Virus record (IMG/VR): IMGVR_UViG_3300042923_000569
Location: 1 to 64,000 of that record
Direction: 5' to 3' (one strand)
Source: a virus
DNA: 64,000 bases
Shown here: one piece after another, positions 42,240 through 51,819 of the stretch
How the letters are laid out: every line of letters starts with the position of its first letter
How positions within the stretch are numbered: the first letter of the stretch is position 1
The notes under the pieces: generated by a model
What the model was told of the DNA's origin: nothing
Seen by the model: only the letters and a program-made list of their open reading frames with translations
The model's database searches: none
Made by a program: the position numbers and the translations under genes

Positions 42240-42240
<1 letters not shown>
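41740..42240 (-). CDS. Hypothetical protein
   Basis: 166 residues with an alpha/beta N-terminal part and a C-terminal part containing [20 protein letters not shown]. No family is recognised. It contacts the RNase H stop (one-base overlap at 42240), so it is co-expressed with that early gene. Confidence 0.55.
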
Positions 42241-43286
<1,046 letters not shown>

Positions 43287-43361
43287 GAAAACAAATAAAT
43301 AATTGCATATAAACACTTTACATCATTTTTTATTCGTTATTAATACCAACGAAATGAAAAT

Positions 43362-43369
43362 GATAAATA
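43362..43369 (+). promoter_or_regulatory. Late promoter octamer GATAAATA
   Basis: Plus-strand late octamer 48 bp before the ATG at 43418. The predicted transcript start (about 43375) is right at the base of the following hairpin. Confidence 0.7.
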
Positions 43370-43376
43370 ACATTAA

Positions 43377-43392
43377 GCAGGCAAAAGCCTGC
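43377..43392 (+). promoter_or_regulatory. 5' leader hairpin
   Basis: GCAGGC AAAA GCCTGC, a perfect 6 bp GC-rich stem with a 4-base loop at the very 5' end of the late mRNA. Such terminal stem-loops protect transcripts from RNase E-type decay (inference). Confidence 0.6.
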
Positions 43393-43417
43393 ACCAAATT
43401 AGACAAGGAGATTTCTT

Positions 43418-43978
43418 ATGAGTCTTAATTCTTTTGATCGTAACTATGGTATGTCTGCTAATAGTCGCGAATATTGGGGTGGTAATAACGGTTTCGTTAC
43501 TGTTGTTGTTTCTCTACCAGCCGATGTTGAAATCGGTGTATCAACAGTAGCATTCGATGGTACTGAACTTGGTAATAACGCTGCTCAAACAGCACTATCT
43601 GCTGCTGAAAAGAACCAGTTCATCATCGCACAAGCTCTTGCACAACGTGCGGTTCTAGTAACTACTTCTGCCCTATCTACTTCAGTAAATCCTACTGCTG
43701 CTGGATTCGGAACAGTCGGTGGAAACGTTATCGCTTTCGGTTCTGCTGGTACTCTTGCTACTAATTCTTTCGGTATTACTTACATTGTTGAACGTCAAGA
43801 CGTTTTCACTAAACAAGAAAACAAACCTGGTTCTACTTATGCTCTAACTGTAGATCCTGCTGCTGAGATTGCTGCAAATCTAGCACAAGCTGGTGTATTC
43901 CAGAAGAAAGATGGTACTCCTGCTGCTGCTGCCGGTGTTGCAATTAAAGTATTTGCTGCACTACCAGTACTACTATAA
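43418..43978 (+). CDS. Putative abundant late/virion protein, paralogue A
   Basis: 186 residues, Ala/Val/Thr/Gly-rich, starting MSLNSFDRNYGMS. No family is recognised. The C-terminal half matches the next gene: ITYIVERQDVFTKQ against ITFLVERANVFDKD, and AGVAIKVFAALPVLL against NFAIKVYKAIPALSI. Codon choice (GCT, GGT, CGT, GTT) and AAGGAGAT upstream suggest very high expression. It lies in a separate plus-strand late operon with a protective leader hairpin and strong terminator. A capsid or tail decoration role is possible. Confidence 0.6.
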   Translation: MSLNSFDRNYGMSANSREYWGGNNGFVTVVVSLPADVEIGVSTVAFDGTELGNNAAQTALSAAEKNQFIIAQALAQRAVLVTTSALSTSVNPTAAGFGTVGGNVIAFGSAGTLATNSFGITYIVERQDVFTKQENKPGSTYALTVDPAAEIAANLAQAGVFQKKDGTPAAAAGVAIKVFAALPVLL

Positions 43979-43993
43979 TAAGAGGAATATAAT

Positions 43994-44650
43994 ATGTTAG
44001 AACGTATTAATGGTTTCTCCGAAAGTGGTGTTTTGGGTTATTTCTACGGAAAAAATGCCCTAGTTTCAATCGCTATCGGTGGTGCATCTGATGTTGTTGT
44101 TAAGGTTACTGGTGCTGTATGTTCTTTCGTAGAACTTCAACGCTTCCTTAATACCGAAGATGCTGATGTAATTGTCGCATTCCTAAATGACAAAAACGTT
44201 GTTCGTGTTGACGGTACTGATTTCGTAGTTGGTACTCTAGCTGCTGATTATACCGCTGCTTATGCTGCTCAAACTAACGTTAAACGCGTAATTGACATTG
44301 TTCAACAACGTGCTGTTATCCTAAGTACTTCACTAACTGCACAAGACGTTGCTGTTGCTGGTTTCAAAAATGCCCCTGCTGGTGTTTCTGCGGCTGCTTC
44401 TGTAGCTGATGCAAACGTGATTACTTTCCTAGTAGAACGTGCGAATGTGTTTGATAAAGATCTTACTTCATTCCAAGGTGTTCCAGATGGTACAATTGAT
44501 GAAGGTCGTCTACTAATTGATGATCTAACTGCTGTTCCAATGCTTTCAGCTACTGCTACTGAAGTGATTCTTGCTTCTTCTGCAACTGCTGCTGCGGCTG
44601 GTAACTTTGCGATTAAAGTGTATAAGGCTATTCCAGCACTATCAATTTAA
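43994..44650 (+). CDS. Putative abundant late/virion protein, paralogue B
   Basis: 218 residues, starting MLERINGFSESGV. It is related to the preceding protein through the central RAVILSTSLTAQDVA stretch (RAVLVTTSALSTSVN in A) and the C-terminal strands. The N-terminal ~80 residues differ, so the pair share only part of their fold. It begins 15 bp after paralogue A with GAGGA upstream and shows the same biased codon use. Its function is unknown. Confidence 0.6.
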   Translation: MLERINGFSESGVLGYFYGKNALVSIAIGGASDVVVKVTGAVCSFVELQRFLNTEDADVIVAFLNDKNVVRVDGTDFVVGTLAADYTAAYAAQTNVKRVIDIVQQRAVILSTSLTAQDVAVAGFKNAPAGVSAAASVADANVITFLVERANVFDKDLTSFQGVPDGTIDEGRLLIDDLTAVPMLSATATEVILASSATAAAAGNFAIKVYKAIPALSI

Positions 44651-44663
44651 TAGAATAAAAAGA

Positions 44664-44693
44664 AAAGGGAGAACATTATATGTTCTCCCTTTT
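44664..44693. terminator. Bidirectional terminator
   Basis: GGGAGAACA/TGTTCTCCC stem with a 5-base loop, T-run on plus and T-rich stretch on minus. It separates the plus-strand paralogue operon from the convergent gene at 44695. Confidence 0.92.
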
Positions 44694-44694
44694 T

Positions 44695-45414
44695 TTATTC
44701 ATAGATTTTGAAATCAGTAGAACCAGTCGTTTGATTCATTTCGTCGTTTACGCTTGTTAACTTTGTGTCGTAGTCACCACTGTAATCTTCAGTAGCTAAC
44801 TTACGACCCCAATCTTTAATAAAGTTATCAATGATTTCGTGTTCATCAATTCCCGGATGACCTTCAGCTCGAAGTTTTTTCCAGAAATATTCATTATAGT
44901 CAAATGACATTATTAGGTCATTTGTCTCTTCGTCAAATTCCACATCAAATGCAAACCAAGGCTCCTTATTAAAGGTTGCAACCTCTTTATCATATTCATT
45001 CTGTGAAATAGACTCATATTTCAATGCATATGCCAATGCTGCTAAGTACTTTTTACCTTCGTCCTTAATTAACTCAACATACTCTTTATCGTAAGTTTGT
45101 TGGTCAATCTTTCCGAATTTCAATTGTAACTCAAGAGAACGTTCGTTAACTACACTAGAAGGTATAACAGAAAACTCTTCATCGATGTGGATTTTATTTA
45201 ATTCATATTGAAATTCATCAATTTCTTCATGATTGAACTGAATTTCATTCTTTGCCTTTTGTAAGTCGTACTTAGTCAAGTACTGCACTTCTGCACGTTT
45301 CAAATCTGCTTCTAATCCTTCGTAATTAAAGTCGATTAAAGCAAGCTCTTTAGCTTTACCTTTAAGACCCCAATGAGAAGGATATAACCAGAATGGTATA
45401 ATCTTTTTAGCCAT
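44695..45414 (-). CDS. Conserved hypothetical phage protein
   Basis: 239 residues starting MAKKIIPFWLYPSHWGLKGK, an opening common to unknown proteins of T4-like phages. The body is helical and charged and the C-terminus is acidic. The ATG at 45414 lies within the co-chaperonin gene end (8 bp overlap), with GGAAAG upstream. It may act in head or tail assembly, judging only from its neighbour. Confidence 0.6.
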   Translation of the reverse strand: MAKKIIPFWLYPSHWGLKGKAKELALIDFNYEGLEADLKRAEVQYLTKYDLQKAKNEIQFNHEEIDEFQYELNKIHIDEEFSVIPSSVVNERSLELQLKFGKIDQQTYDKEYVELIKDEGKKYLAALAYALKYESISQNEYDKEVATFNKEPWFAFDVEFDEETNDLIMSFDYNEYFWKKLRAEGHPGIDEHEIIDNFIKDWGRKLATEDYSGDYDTKLTSVNDEMNQTTGSTDFKIYE

Positions 45415-45691
45415 TTTTCTTTCCAAATATATCACCAATTTTCATAACAAAGTACTTTTTATCACCTTCATCATGTGGCATATTTAGTGAAGATTTACCA
45501 AAAACAACAACGTCGCCATCGGCTAGGTTATGTTCTTCACGTTCACCATTATCAAGAAAACGACCTGGACCAACACTGATAATTGTGCCGGTGCATGGTG
45601 GTTCAACTTGAGTAAGAATAATGCTAGTTGTAGTTGGTGTTACATCAGATAGTTCGATGAACACATAATCATTAATAGCTTGTAAACTCAT
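45407..45691 (-). CDS. GroES-like co-chaperonin (functional analogue of T4 gp31)
   Basis: 94 residues, GroES length. GTIISVGPGRFLDNGEREEH corresponds to the GroES strand-turn G(K/T)VxAVGxGRxxxNGExxP, followed by DGDVVVFGKSS and YFVMKIGDIF. The mobile loop is residues ~15-30 (VTPTTTSIILTQVE). Phage co-chaperonins replace GroES so that GroEL can fold the large capsid protein. It overlaps the conserved gene downstream. Confidence 0.8.
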   Translation of the reverse strand: MSLQAINDYVFIELSDVTPTTTSIILTQVEPPCTGTIISVGPGRFLDNGEREEHNLADGDVVVFGKSSLNMPHDEGDKKYFVMKIGDIFGKKNG

Positions 45692-45716
45692 TTATTCGAC
45701 TCCATTCAAAAATAAA

Positions 45717-45923
45717 TTAGTATCCGCCAGTATTGGCGAAGAAATTACCACGGAAATACAGATTACTTCCTTTATCACCTGCGGTATATGCTTCGTACTT
45801 CATGGTTTGTTCCCCTTCACATTCAGGGCAATCATGGGGGTTTTCTCGATCATTAATTTTAACGATCTTTTCCATTGAATGTTCACATGCTTCAGTACTA
45901 CAGCGATATGTATATAGTGGCAT
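45717..45923 (-). CDS. FmdB-type zinc-ribbon protein
   Basis: 68 residues. It begins MPLYTYRC, the hallmark of the FmdB/CxxC_CxxC_SSSS family, with zinc-binding cysteines at 8, 13, 32 and 35 (CPEC). Family members are small putative regulatory proteins. It is encoded between the phosphoesterase and co-chaperonin genes. Confidence 0.75.
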   Translation of the reverse strand: MPLYTYRCSTEACEHSMEKIVKINDRENPHDCPECEGEQTMKYEAYTAGDKGSNLYFRGNFFANTGGY

Positions 45924-45936
45924 TTTTCTTTCCTTA

Positions 45937-46551
45937 TTAAACAGTAATTTTTCGAGAATCTTCTAGTGCTTTGTAGTATGCAGCTTTTGCAACTGGATTA
46001 CTTTCAATAACAGCTAATGAGTTTTCCTGTGAAACACCCGCGAAGATTTGTTGTGTACTATTTACTGTCTCAAAAGCAGTGCGAACTTCGTGAAGAGTTC
46101 TAGGGAAGAAATTCATGAAAGAACTATCTACTGACACATTCAAATATTCCAAACCACTTACTGATTCTGTGTGTACGTGACCGTGAACATTATTTTTTCC
46201 ACGTAATTCTTCAGGGTGAAGTGGTGCGTGGGAAAGCCAGAACTCTTTATACTTCAGTAGTCCATGAACTTCGTCAAAAGCTTCACATAGTTTTTTGGTA
46301 GAAATATATTCAGAACAGTGGTTACCCAAGATAAGAATTTTACTACCAGGAAGTTCTTTAATAAAATCTAAGTACTTTTCATCAAAGATAACATCACCTA
46401 AGAAGAACATAGTATCTCTTTTTGTACAAACTTCAGAAAGAATATATTGAAAGTACAAATCATTGTGAAGGGTGCTTTCAAATACCGGACGATATTTCCA
46501 AATATTCCGGTGACCCATATGGGTGTCTGCTATAAAGCGTGGGGTACTCAT
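45937..46551 (-). CDS. Calcineurin-like metallophosphoesterase
   Basis: 204 residues. Metal-binding motifs are in order: ADTHMGH (DxH), FLGDVIFD (GD), LILGNH (GNH), SHAPLH and VHGHVH (GHxH). The motif set is complete, so it should be active. The substrate is unknown; similar phage proteins are usually annotated simply as phosphoesterases. It follows the sliding-clamp terminator and precedes the FmdB-type gene. Confidence 0.85.
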   Translation of the reverse strand: MSTPRFIADTHMGHRNIWKYRPVFESTLHNDLYFQYILSEVCTKRDTMFFLGDVIFDEKYLDFIKELPGSKILILGNHCSEYISTKKLCEAFDEVHGLLKYKEFWLSHAPLHPEELRGKNNVHGHVHTESVSGLEYLNVSVDSSFMNFFPRTLHEVRTAFETVNSTQQIFAGVSQENSLAVIESNPVAKAAYYKALEDSRKITV

Positions 46552-46569
46552 TATTTTATATTCAAAGAA

Positions 46570-46591
46570 AAAGGGAACCGAAGTTCCCTTT
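46570..46591 (-). terminator. Terminator with UUCG tetraloop after clamp gene
   Basis: AAAGGGAAC/GTTCCCTTT stem. On the minus strand the loop is TTCG, an extra-stable tetraloop, and TTTTTC follows. Confidence 0.9.
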
Positions 46592-46601
46592 AATTTTACT
46601 A

Positions 46602-47333
46602 TTATGCACCACTTACGTAGATGCTATATACTGCAACACCAGTATCAACTGTTACGTTTAACATACCAGTTTTGGTAAATCCTAATGACTTACTTTCAGC
46701 ATTAGATACGCGGTTTAATGCTTGAAGTACGCGGTCAATTGGATAACCGTAACCTTTGGTTAGTTCACCTTCTGTTTTAGAGAATAGTAAAGTACCGGTA
46801 TGGTTGTTTTTATTCTTTTCACCAACGTAAAAATATAAACTATCGTCTTCAGTGAAGGGAGTGACTAAAGCAGAGAATGATTTAAACACACCTGAGAAAC
46901 TTTTTAGTTCATTGACCTTAGAAGCACTAGGTGTAACCTGTACGTCATAAGCTTGGTCAGTAAAACGTGGTTGAGGTGGAATATATTTTTCCGCAACAAC
47001 TAGATAGTTGGTATTTGCATCGTCTGAATTGAAAGTTAAGCTTTTAACTACATTATCTTTCGCATTCACACTAATTTTAGTACTTTCTGATTTGTAGACA
47101 TTTAAGTTTAGTAGACCTTGAAGCATTCCAAGATTACCAATACCAAAACGACCAACAACTTCAGGTACATCTTCCTTGGTATATGCACGCATAACCAAAG
47201 TTTTATCGGCTGTATAAGCTTCCATGTAAACACGTTGACCTTGACCGCGATCTTCGCTAGAAACTGCGATACAATCAAAATCAATACCAGATGTGGTTGT
47301 TACTAGGTCGCGTAGTACGTCACGTAATTCCAT
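46602..47333 (-). CDS. 45: Sliding clamp (T4 gp45-like)
   Basis: 243 residues, close to T4 gp45 (228). The pattern GNLGMLQGLLNLN in the first half, VTPSASKVNELKSFSG in the middle and FSKTEGELTKGYGYP later fits phage processivity clamps, which tether polymerase and in T4 also activate late transcription. The similarity is structural rather than close. It has a strong early promoter and a UUCG terminator of its own. Confidence 0.75.
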   Translation of the reverse strand: MELRDVLRDLVTTTSGIDFDCIAVSSEDRGQGQRVYMEAYTADKTLVMRAYTKEDVPEVVGRFGIGNLGMLQGLLNLNVYKSESTKISVNAKDNVVKSLTFNSDDANTNYLVVAEKYIPPQPRFTDQAYDVQVTPSASKVNELKSFSGVFKSFSALVTPFTEDDSLYFYVGEKNKNNHTGTLLFSKTEGELTKGYGYPIDRVLQALNRVSNAESKSLGFTKTGMLNVTVDTGVAVYSIYVSGA

Positions 47334-47365
47334 TTGTTAAATCTCCATTTTGTGTTAACGGGTAT

Positions 47366-47394
47366 ATTATACCAGAATAATTCTACCCGTTTCA
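47366..47394 (-). promoter_or_regulatory. Early-type promoter TGAAAC-17-TATAAT
   Basis: Spacer 17 bp ending TCTGG. It drives the sliding clamp as a single-gene unit. Confidence 0.87.
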
Positions 47395-47400
47395 TTTTTG

Positions 47401-47877
47401 TTAGATATTAGTAGTATTACTTTCGTTTGTCATAATAGCAGTATGTTCAGACATATTTTCATTATTTTTAAACATAGCAAGACCCATTTCATATATTCTT
47501 GCTGAAACACTATAGTCAATTTCATCGCTAACTACTGTACTGCCATCACGATACAACCAATCTGGTTGATTAACAGTCCCAAATGTCGCGGTATATGGTT
47601 GATTACTTACCCAAGGTTTATTATTCCAAGGAGTAGTATCAATTGGTGGGTATGGTTTGATTGTTGGTGAAACAATAGGTACTTGAACAACCTTTTCAAT
47701 AGTTTTAATTTCAATTTTATAAAGGGAAACTACCTTTTCCCCTTCTAATATTGATCCAACCTTTTTGAAACCAGAACCTTCAAGAATTTCTGATTCTTCT
47801 TTAGTTTCAGCACGAACAATATCGTACTCACCGCATGAAGAGATTGCTCTCCCAATGCGTTCATAAATGTTAGACAT
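47401..47877 (-). CDS. Hypothetical protein
   Basis: 158 residues with a small alpha/beta N-terminal part (1-60), a Pro/Trp-rich middle (IKPYPPIDTTPWNNKPW) and a polar C-terminus. It follows the DNA polymerase gene by 14 bp and is in the same transcript. The family is not recognised. Confidence 0.55.
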   Translation of the reverse strand: MSNIYERIGRAISSCGEYDIVRAETKEESEILEGSGFKKVGSILEGEKVVSLYKIEIKTIEKVVQVPIVSPTIKPYPPIDTTPWNNKPWVSNQPYTATFGTVNQPDWLYRDGSTVVSDEIDYSVSARIYEMGLAMFKNNENMSEHTAIMTNESNTTNI

Positions 47878-47891
47878 ATTTTATCCTCTTA

Positions 47892-50800
47892 TTACCAAGC
47901 GAAGAAACCAGTGTTTAATTCGATGGTACTTTTCTCTGTTATACCAATATCCATATCAAGAATACCGAAGATATTACCTAATTTCTTAGTTAGTACTGCC
48001 ATTTCCATAGTATCGTCATCGAATGGTAATTCCATGAACCAATTTGGTAAGTAGTCTGCACAGTCAATTGGGTATCCAACTTTAGTAATCCCTAGTGGAT
48101 TAGGTTTTAGGTCACATACGATAACTTTTGTACCGTCTGTTGCTTCTGGAACTGATTTATCATCGTTTAATTCACGAAGTTTATTCCAGTAGATTGCTGC
48201 TTTAACATGACCAACTGAACATTTTCCTGTTTCCTGGAATTCTTTCTCTTTGTTGGTATAGTTCTTAACAGTTTTTGGTGATCCCTTCTCTACGCTTGGT
48301 TTATCTTTAAACTCACGTTTAAAAGTACGTACTCGGTTACGTAATTCTTCCTCAGATTCACCAACTAGTAATGCGATTAGTGTTTCTTCAAGGAAATTCT
48401 GGATGTATTTTGGTGTGTCTGAACGTTTAATTTCAAGACCCATTGCCTTAATTTCACCAGGTGAACCGTTTTCATCCTTACGGAATCCATCTTCCCAAAA
48501 CTTTAGAATTGCATAACGTTTCTTTTTCAAGAATAAACCACGAGAACCGACCATTTCTAGATCTGCACCAACGATTTTACCGTTTTCAAGACCAGTATTG
48601 AAAGTTGTATCCATAAATTCAGGGAATGATGAACCTACTGTATCACCAATCATCTGATATAGTTCAACTACTTCAGAACGTGATAGGTTAAATTCCATAT
48701 CATTTTCTTTATAGTAGTGTGCAACACTGAAATATACTGAGTCAGTATCGCCATATACTACTACACCACCATTATGATCGTAAGTTTCAGTACATACTTC
48801 ATTAATCTTACTTGCAAGGTGTTTAGTCATACTACGACCAGTTAAAGTAACTGATTGTCCTAGTCGTTTATCGAAGAAACGAGAACCTTTATTCAACAAC
48901 GCACCATATAGTGAGTTTAAAAGAATCTTACGAATCTGTTGGTTCTGCTTCCAGAAATCAGACTGAGTTTTACAGTACTTTTTATCAGAATCAGCCACAA
49001 ATAAACGACCATCTTCAATTCTCATGCCATTTTGTGCAATAATCTTTGCTATTTCAGCAGGATTCTTATCAGCAATTGCTAGACGAAGCAAATAAATTGG
49101 ATCATCTTCATGAAGGTTGGTTTTATGTAGTCCATTTCCAGATTGTAATGACTTTAACTCATTTTCTAAGTCAGCTAGCATATTTTCAGGCATTTCCCAG
49201 CCATCGGTAGCCAAGTGCTTATAGTCAATTACCATTTTCTGTTGTGCTTTACGTTCAGAATACCAAACTGTAAGAATTTCTGGAATTACACCATACTTCG
49301 TCTTATCAAAAAGTGTTCCATTTGCACTTAATACAATAGTACTGTCAGAATTAAAGATAATGTCATATAATTCTTCGCCGGTTGCTTGGAAACTCGTACC
49401 ATCTTCTAAATCTACGGTAATTACTTCCTGTGATTTCTCACGAACCATAGTGAATTCGACGCTTGCAAACAAACCATGCCATGCTTCAGTCCATTTAGGA
49501 TCGAATTTACCACGACCACCATTTTTAGCCCATTTAACACGCTGTTCTTCAATTTTAGATGCCAAATATGCATCAGTGTAATCCTGTCGCAATTGTCCAA
49601 GAATACATTCAGTACTCATGCCTAATGTGCGAAGAACTGTTGGGTATAGTGAGTTAAAGTCCACGCAACCTAACATATCAATCAATCCAAGAATAGGATC
49701 TTGTACCCATGCTCCAGCAGCTTTAGAACCACTTTGTGATTCACCATCTTCATCATCATCTAAGTCAATATCATAATCTTGATACGCAAAATCTTCTTCT
49801 TCTTCAACTTTACGTTTATTGAATACTACTTCACCACGTTGGTGAGCAAGATTTATAATTGCGGTGTCAATTAGTGCTACTGAACCCATAGTTGTTGTGA
49901 TTAACACACATTCTTTATGAGCAAGACGGTTATGTAGGTTGATAAAGTCCATCTTTTCATCGATTTTCTTAAGTAAGATACTATCTTGCTTAGAATAACG
50001 AAGAAAACGCATATAATCTTCACGATATAGCTTATCTAATGAACCATCATATGGTACTTTGTTCTCGCCAGTTACTTTCTCTGCAATATAATCAAGTTTA
50101 TATGACTGTTCAACTTGACCAGCATGTTTTTTGTATAGTGCAAGGTAATCTAAGTGGACGCGTCCAACTAAATCGTAGGTAACGATGGTTTTACCGAACA
50201 TATCTGCTTCACGTGCATTTGGTTTTTTATTCCATAAGCACCAGCGAGCTAATGTAGCTTCATTGAAAACCTTTCTGGTACGGTTAACCATATATGGAAT
50301 ATCAAAGAACTCACTATTCCAACCAGTAAGAATGTCACTATCTTCAATTAGCTCAAAGAAGGTTTCAAACATCTCTGATTCTTCAGTATATAGTACTACT
50401 ATACTGTTTGGATCATTGGTTTCAGCATTTAAACGATTAATAATGTCCTGTGCCTCAATATTATCCATACCAGTAGGTGCCATAGTAAGAACATAGTCTT
50501 TACCTGACCAACTTTGGTATAGTGATATTGCAGTTACACGGTTAAATGGATCACTTGGGGAGGCATAACCAAATTTAGGGTGAAAGTCGGTTTCGATATC
50601 GAAATAAGCGATGTTTAAATCGGGTGAAGGCTTACCCATGTAGTGTTTTGCAAGGGTTTTAAACGTAACATTACAATCCGCTTCATAAATCTTAGCAGAT
50701 GCAGGTAATGATTCCATTTGGCGTTTCATTTCAGAATACCGGGAGAATTCAAACTTCTCGGCCATAGTACCGTTGATAGTTTTATGCTCACCGTTTGGAG

Positions 50801-50921
50801 ATTCTACATAGTATTCATATACTGGCTCAATTTCACGCAGTATACGACGACCATTGACACGTTCTGCTACATGCAAAACTTCTCCGGTGCGTTTTCTATC
50901 CATATATCCATCTATATACAT
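47892..50921 (-). CDS. 43: DNA polymerase, family B (T4 gp43-like)
   Basis: 1009 residues, somewhat longer than T4 gp43 (898). Proofreading motifs are IAYFDIETDF (Exo I), LTGWNSEFFDIPYM (Exo II) and YSKQDSILL (Exo III). Polymerase motifs are VDFNSLYPTV (A), ILLNSLYGALLN (B) and YGDTDSVYF (C), plus KKKRYAI. All catalytic acids are present. An acidic insertion (DLDDDEDGESQ, about residue 400) precedes motif A. It is transcribed with the DsbA-like gene from the promoter at 51346. Confidence 0.96.
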   Translation of the reverse strand: MYIDGYMDRKRTGEVLHVAERVNGRRILREIEPVYEYYVESPNGEHKTINGTMAEKFEFSRYSEMKRQMESLPASAKIYEADCNVTFKTLAKHYMGKPSPDLNIAYFDIETDFHPKFGYASPSDPFNRVTAISLYQSWSGKDYVLTMAPTGMDNIEAQDIINRLNAETNDPNSIVVLYTEESEMFETFFELIEDSDILTGWNSEFFDIPYMVNRTRKVFNEATLARWCLWNKKPNAREADMFGKTIVTYDLVGRVHLDYLALYKKHAGQVEQSYKLDYIAEKVTGENKVPYDGSLDKLYREDYMRFLRYSKQDSILLKKIDEKMDFINLHNRLAHKECVLITTTMGSVALIDTAIINLAHQRGEVVFNKRKVEEEEDFAYQDYDIDLDDDEDGESQSGSKAAGAWVQDPILGLIDMLGCVDFNSLYPTVLRTLGMSTECILGQLRQDYTDAYLASKIEEQRVKWAKNGGRGKFDPKWTEAWHGLFASVEFTMVREKSQEVITVDLEDGTSFQATGEELYDIIFNSDSTIVLSANGTLFDKTKYGVIPEILTVWYSERKAQQKMVIDYKHLATDGWEMPENMLADLENELKSLQSGNGLHKTNLHEDDPIYLLRLAIADKNPAEIAKIIAQNGMRIEDGRLFVADSDKKYCKTQSDFWKQNQQIRKILLNSLYGALLNKGSRFFDKRLGQSVTLTGRSMTKHLASKINEVCTETYDHNGGVVVYGDTDSVYFSVAHYYKENDMEFNLSRSEVVELYQMIGDTVGSSFPEFMDTTFNTGLENGKIVGADLEMVGSRGLFLKKKRYAILKFWEDGFRKDENGSPGEIKAMGLEIKRSDTPKYIQNFLEETLIALLVGESEEELRNRVRTFKREFKDKPSVEKGSPKTVKNYTNKEKEFQETGKCSVGHVKAAIYWNKLRELNDDKSVPEATDGTKVIVCDLKPNPLGITKVGYPIDCADYLPNWFMELPFDDDTMEMAVLTKKLGNIFGILDMDIGITEKSTIELNTGFFAW

Positions 50922-50953
50922 CTTATTTCCTTATAATAAACGCAATTAAAAAC

Positions 50954-50980
50954 ATAATGCCCCATTCATTGGGGCATTAT
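50954..50980 (-). terminator. Terminator/attenuator between dsbA-like gene and polymerase
   Basis: ATAATGCCCCA/TGGGGCATTAT stem with a 5-base loop and TTTTTAATTG on the minus strand. It probably limits readthrough into the polymerase gene. Confidence 0.75.
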
Positions 50981-50986
50981 TTACTA

Positions 50987-51292
50987 TTAGTAGTCTGAGT
51001 CATCCATTTGTGCAAGATTACCAGATACAGTAAGAATAGTTTCTACTTCGTCTTGTGCACGAACTTTATCAAAGAAGTCTTGTTTGTAGATACGCATTGC
51101 AGCAGATTTTAGTTTAGCCTTATCAAGACCAAGCTCATCAGCTAGGGTATCCATGAAGTCACCATATGATTCTTTGATGGTATCAATATGAGTTAGTTGG
51201 ACTACAGCAGAATTGAGGCCATCTTTAAGTTTTTTACGTTGAACGTCATTTAACTCAGTTGCTTCAATTTTAGATTCAGTTTTCTTAGCCAT
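50987..51292 (-). CDS. DsbA-like double-stranded DNA-binding protein (candidate)
   Basis: 101 residues from MAKKTESKIEATE; GGAG lies before the ATG at 51292. The C-terminal segment DTLADELGLDKAKLKSAAM and IYKQDFFDKVRAQDEVETI resembles T4 DsbA, a small dsDNA-binding protein tied to late promoters (there RAKDELGVDGKMFNRLLALY with a following acidic tail). The match is short and helical, so moderate confidence. It lies directly upstream of the polymerase gene. Confidence 0.55.
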   Translation of the reverse strand: MAKKTESKIEATELNDVQRKKLKDGLNSAVVQLTHIDTIKESYGDFMDTLADELGLDKAKLKSAAMRIYKQDFFDKVRAQDEVETILTVSGNLAQMDDSDY

Positions 51293-51315
51293 TGTATTCT
51301 CCATGTTATAAAAAA

Positions 51316-51342
51316 AGCACCCTAACTCTCCGTTAGGATGCT
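51316..51342 (-). terminator. Terminator after fibre-chaperone gene
   Basis: AGCAxCCTAAC/GTTAGGxTGCT stem with one mismatch and TTTTTTT on the minus strand. It lies just downstream of the promoter at 51346-51374, so it may also attenuate that transcript. Confidence 0.75.
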
Positions 51343-51345
51343 CAT

Positions 51346-51374
51346 ATTATACCAGATCATTTTTTAGCGTTTCA
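51346..51374 (-). promoter_or_regulatory. Early-type promoter TGAAAC-17-TATAAT
   Basis: Spacer 17 bp ending TCTGG. It is placed between the stop of the gene at 51376 and the terminator at 51316-51342, facing the dsbA-like and polymerase genes. Confidence 0.85.
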
Positions 51375-51375
51375 T

Positions 51376-51819
51376 TTATTTGGTGTATTTTTCGACAAGG
51401 ATTGTATGTAGTTCACTTAAACGTACTAACTTTTCAGTTGTTATAATTCCCAAATCGGATTGTAATCTCAGTTCTCTATATTCATCTTTGAGTTGTTCTA
51501 ACTCGCGAATTTCCATCTTATTTTTGTAGTACTCAGTCTCAGTAACATGTTTAAATTCACCATCAATATAATACCACCCATAAGGGTTTTCATTAAATTC
51601 AGAAGGTAAATCTTCTAAAGTTATAATTGAACAATCTACTGGAAATATTTCATAAGGATCAACGAAAGAATATCTAACAAAACAGTTTTCATCAACTGCT
51701 ATCTTAACACTGTTATTATCTAAAGTTTTTCTATATTCATACCAATCAATGCCAGTTGCTGTATCTTTAAGATACAAAACATTGGCAAGTTTTTGTTCAG
51801 GACTATACGTTTTAAACAT
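51376..51819 (-). CDS. Tail-fibre assembly chaperone-like protein
   Basis: 147 residues from MFKTYSPEQKLAN. The pattern NVLYLKDTATGIDWYEYRK, then FPVDCSI and GWYYIDGEF, resembles Tfa-type proteins encoded just behind tail-fibre genes, which help fold the fibre tip. The ATG overlaps the fibre stop codon (TAATG) with GGAG upstream, so the two are translationally coupled. The C-terminal ~50 residues are a coiled coil. Confidence 0.6.
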   Translation of the reverse strand: MFKTYSPEQKLANVLYLKDTATGIDWYEYRKTLDNNSVKIAVDENCFVRYSFVDPYEIFPVDCSIITLEDLPSEFNENPYGWYYIDGEFKHVTETEYYKNKMEIRELEQLKDEYRELRLQSDLGIITTEKLVRLSELHTILVEKYTK

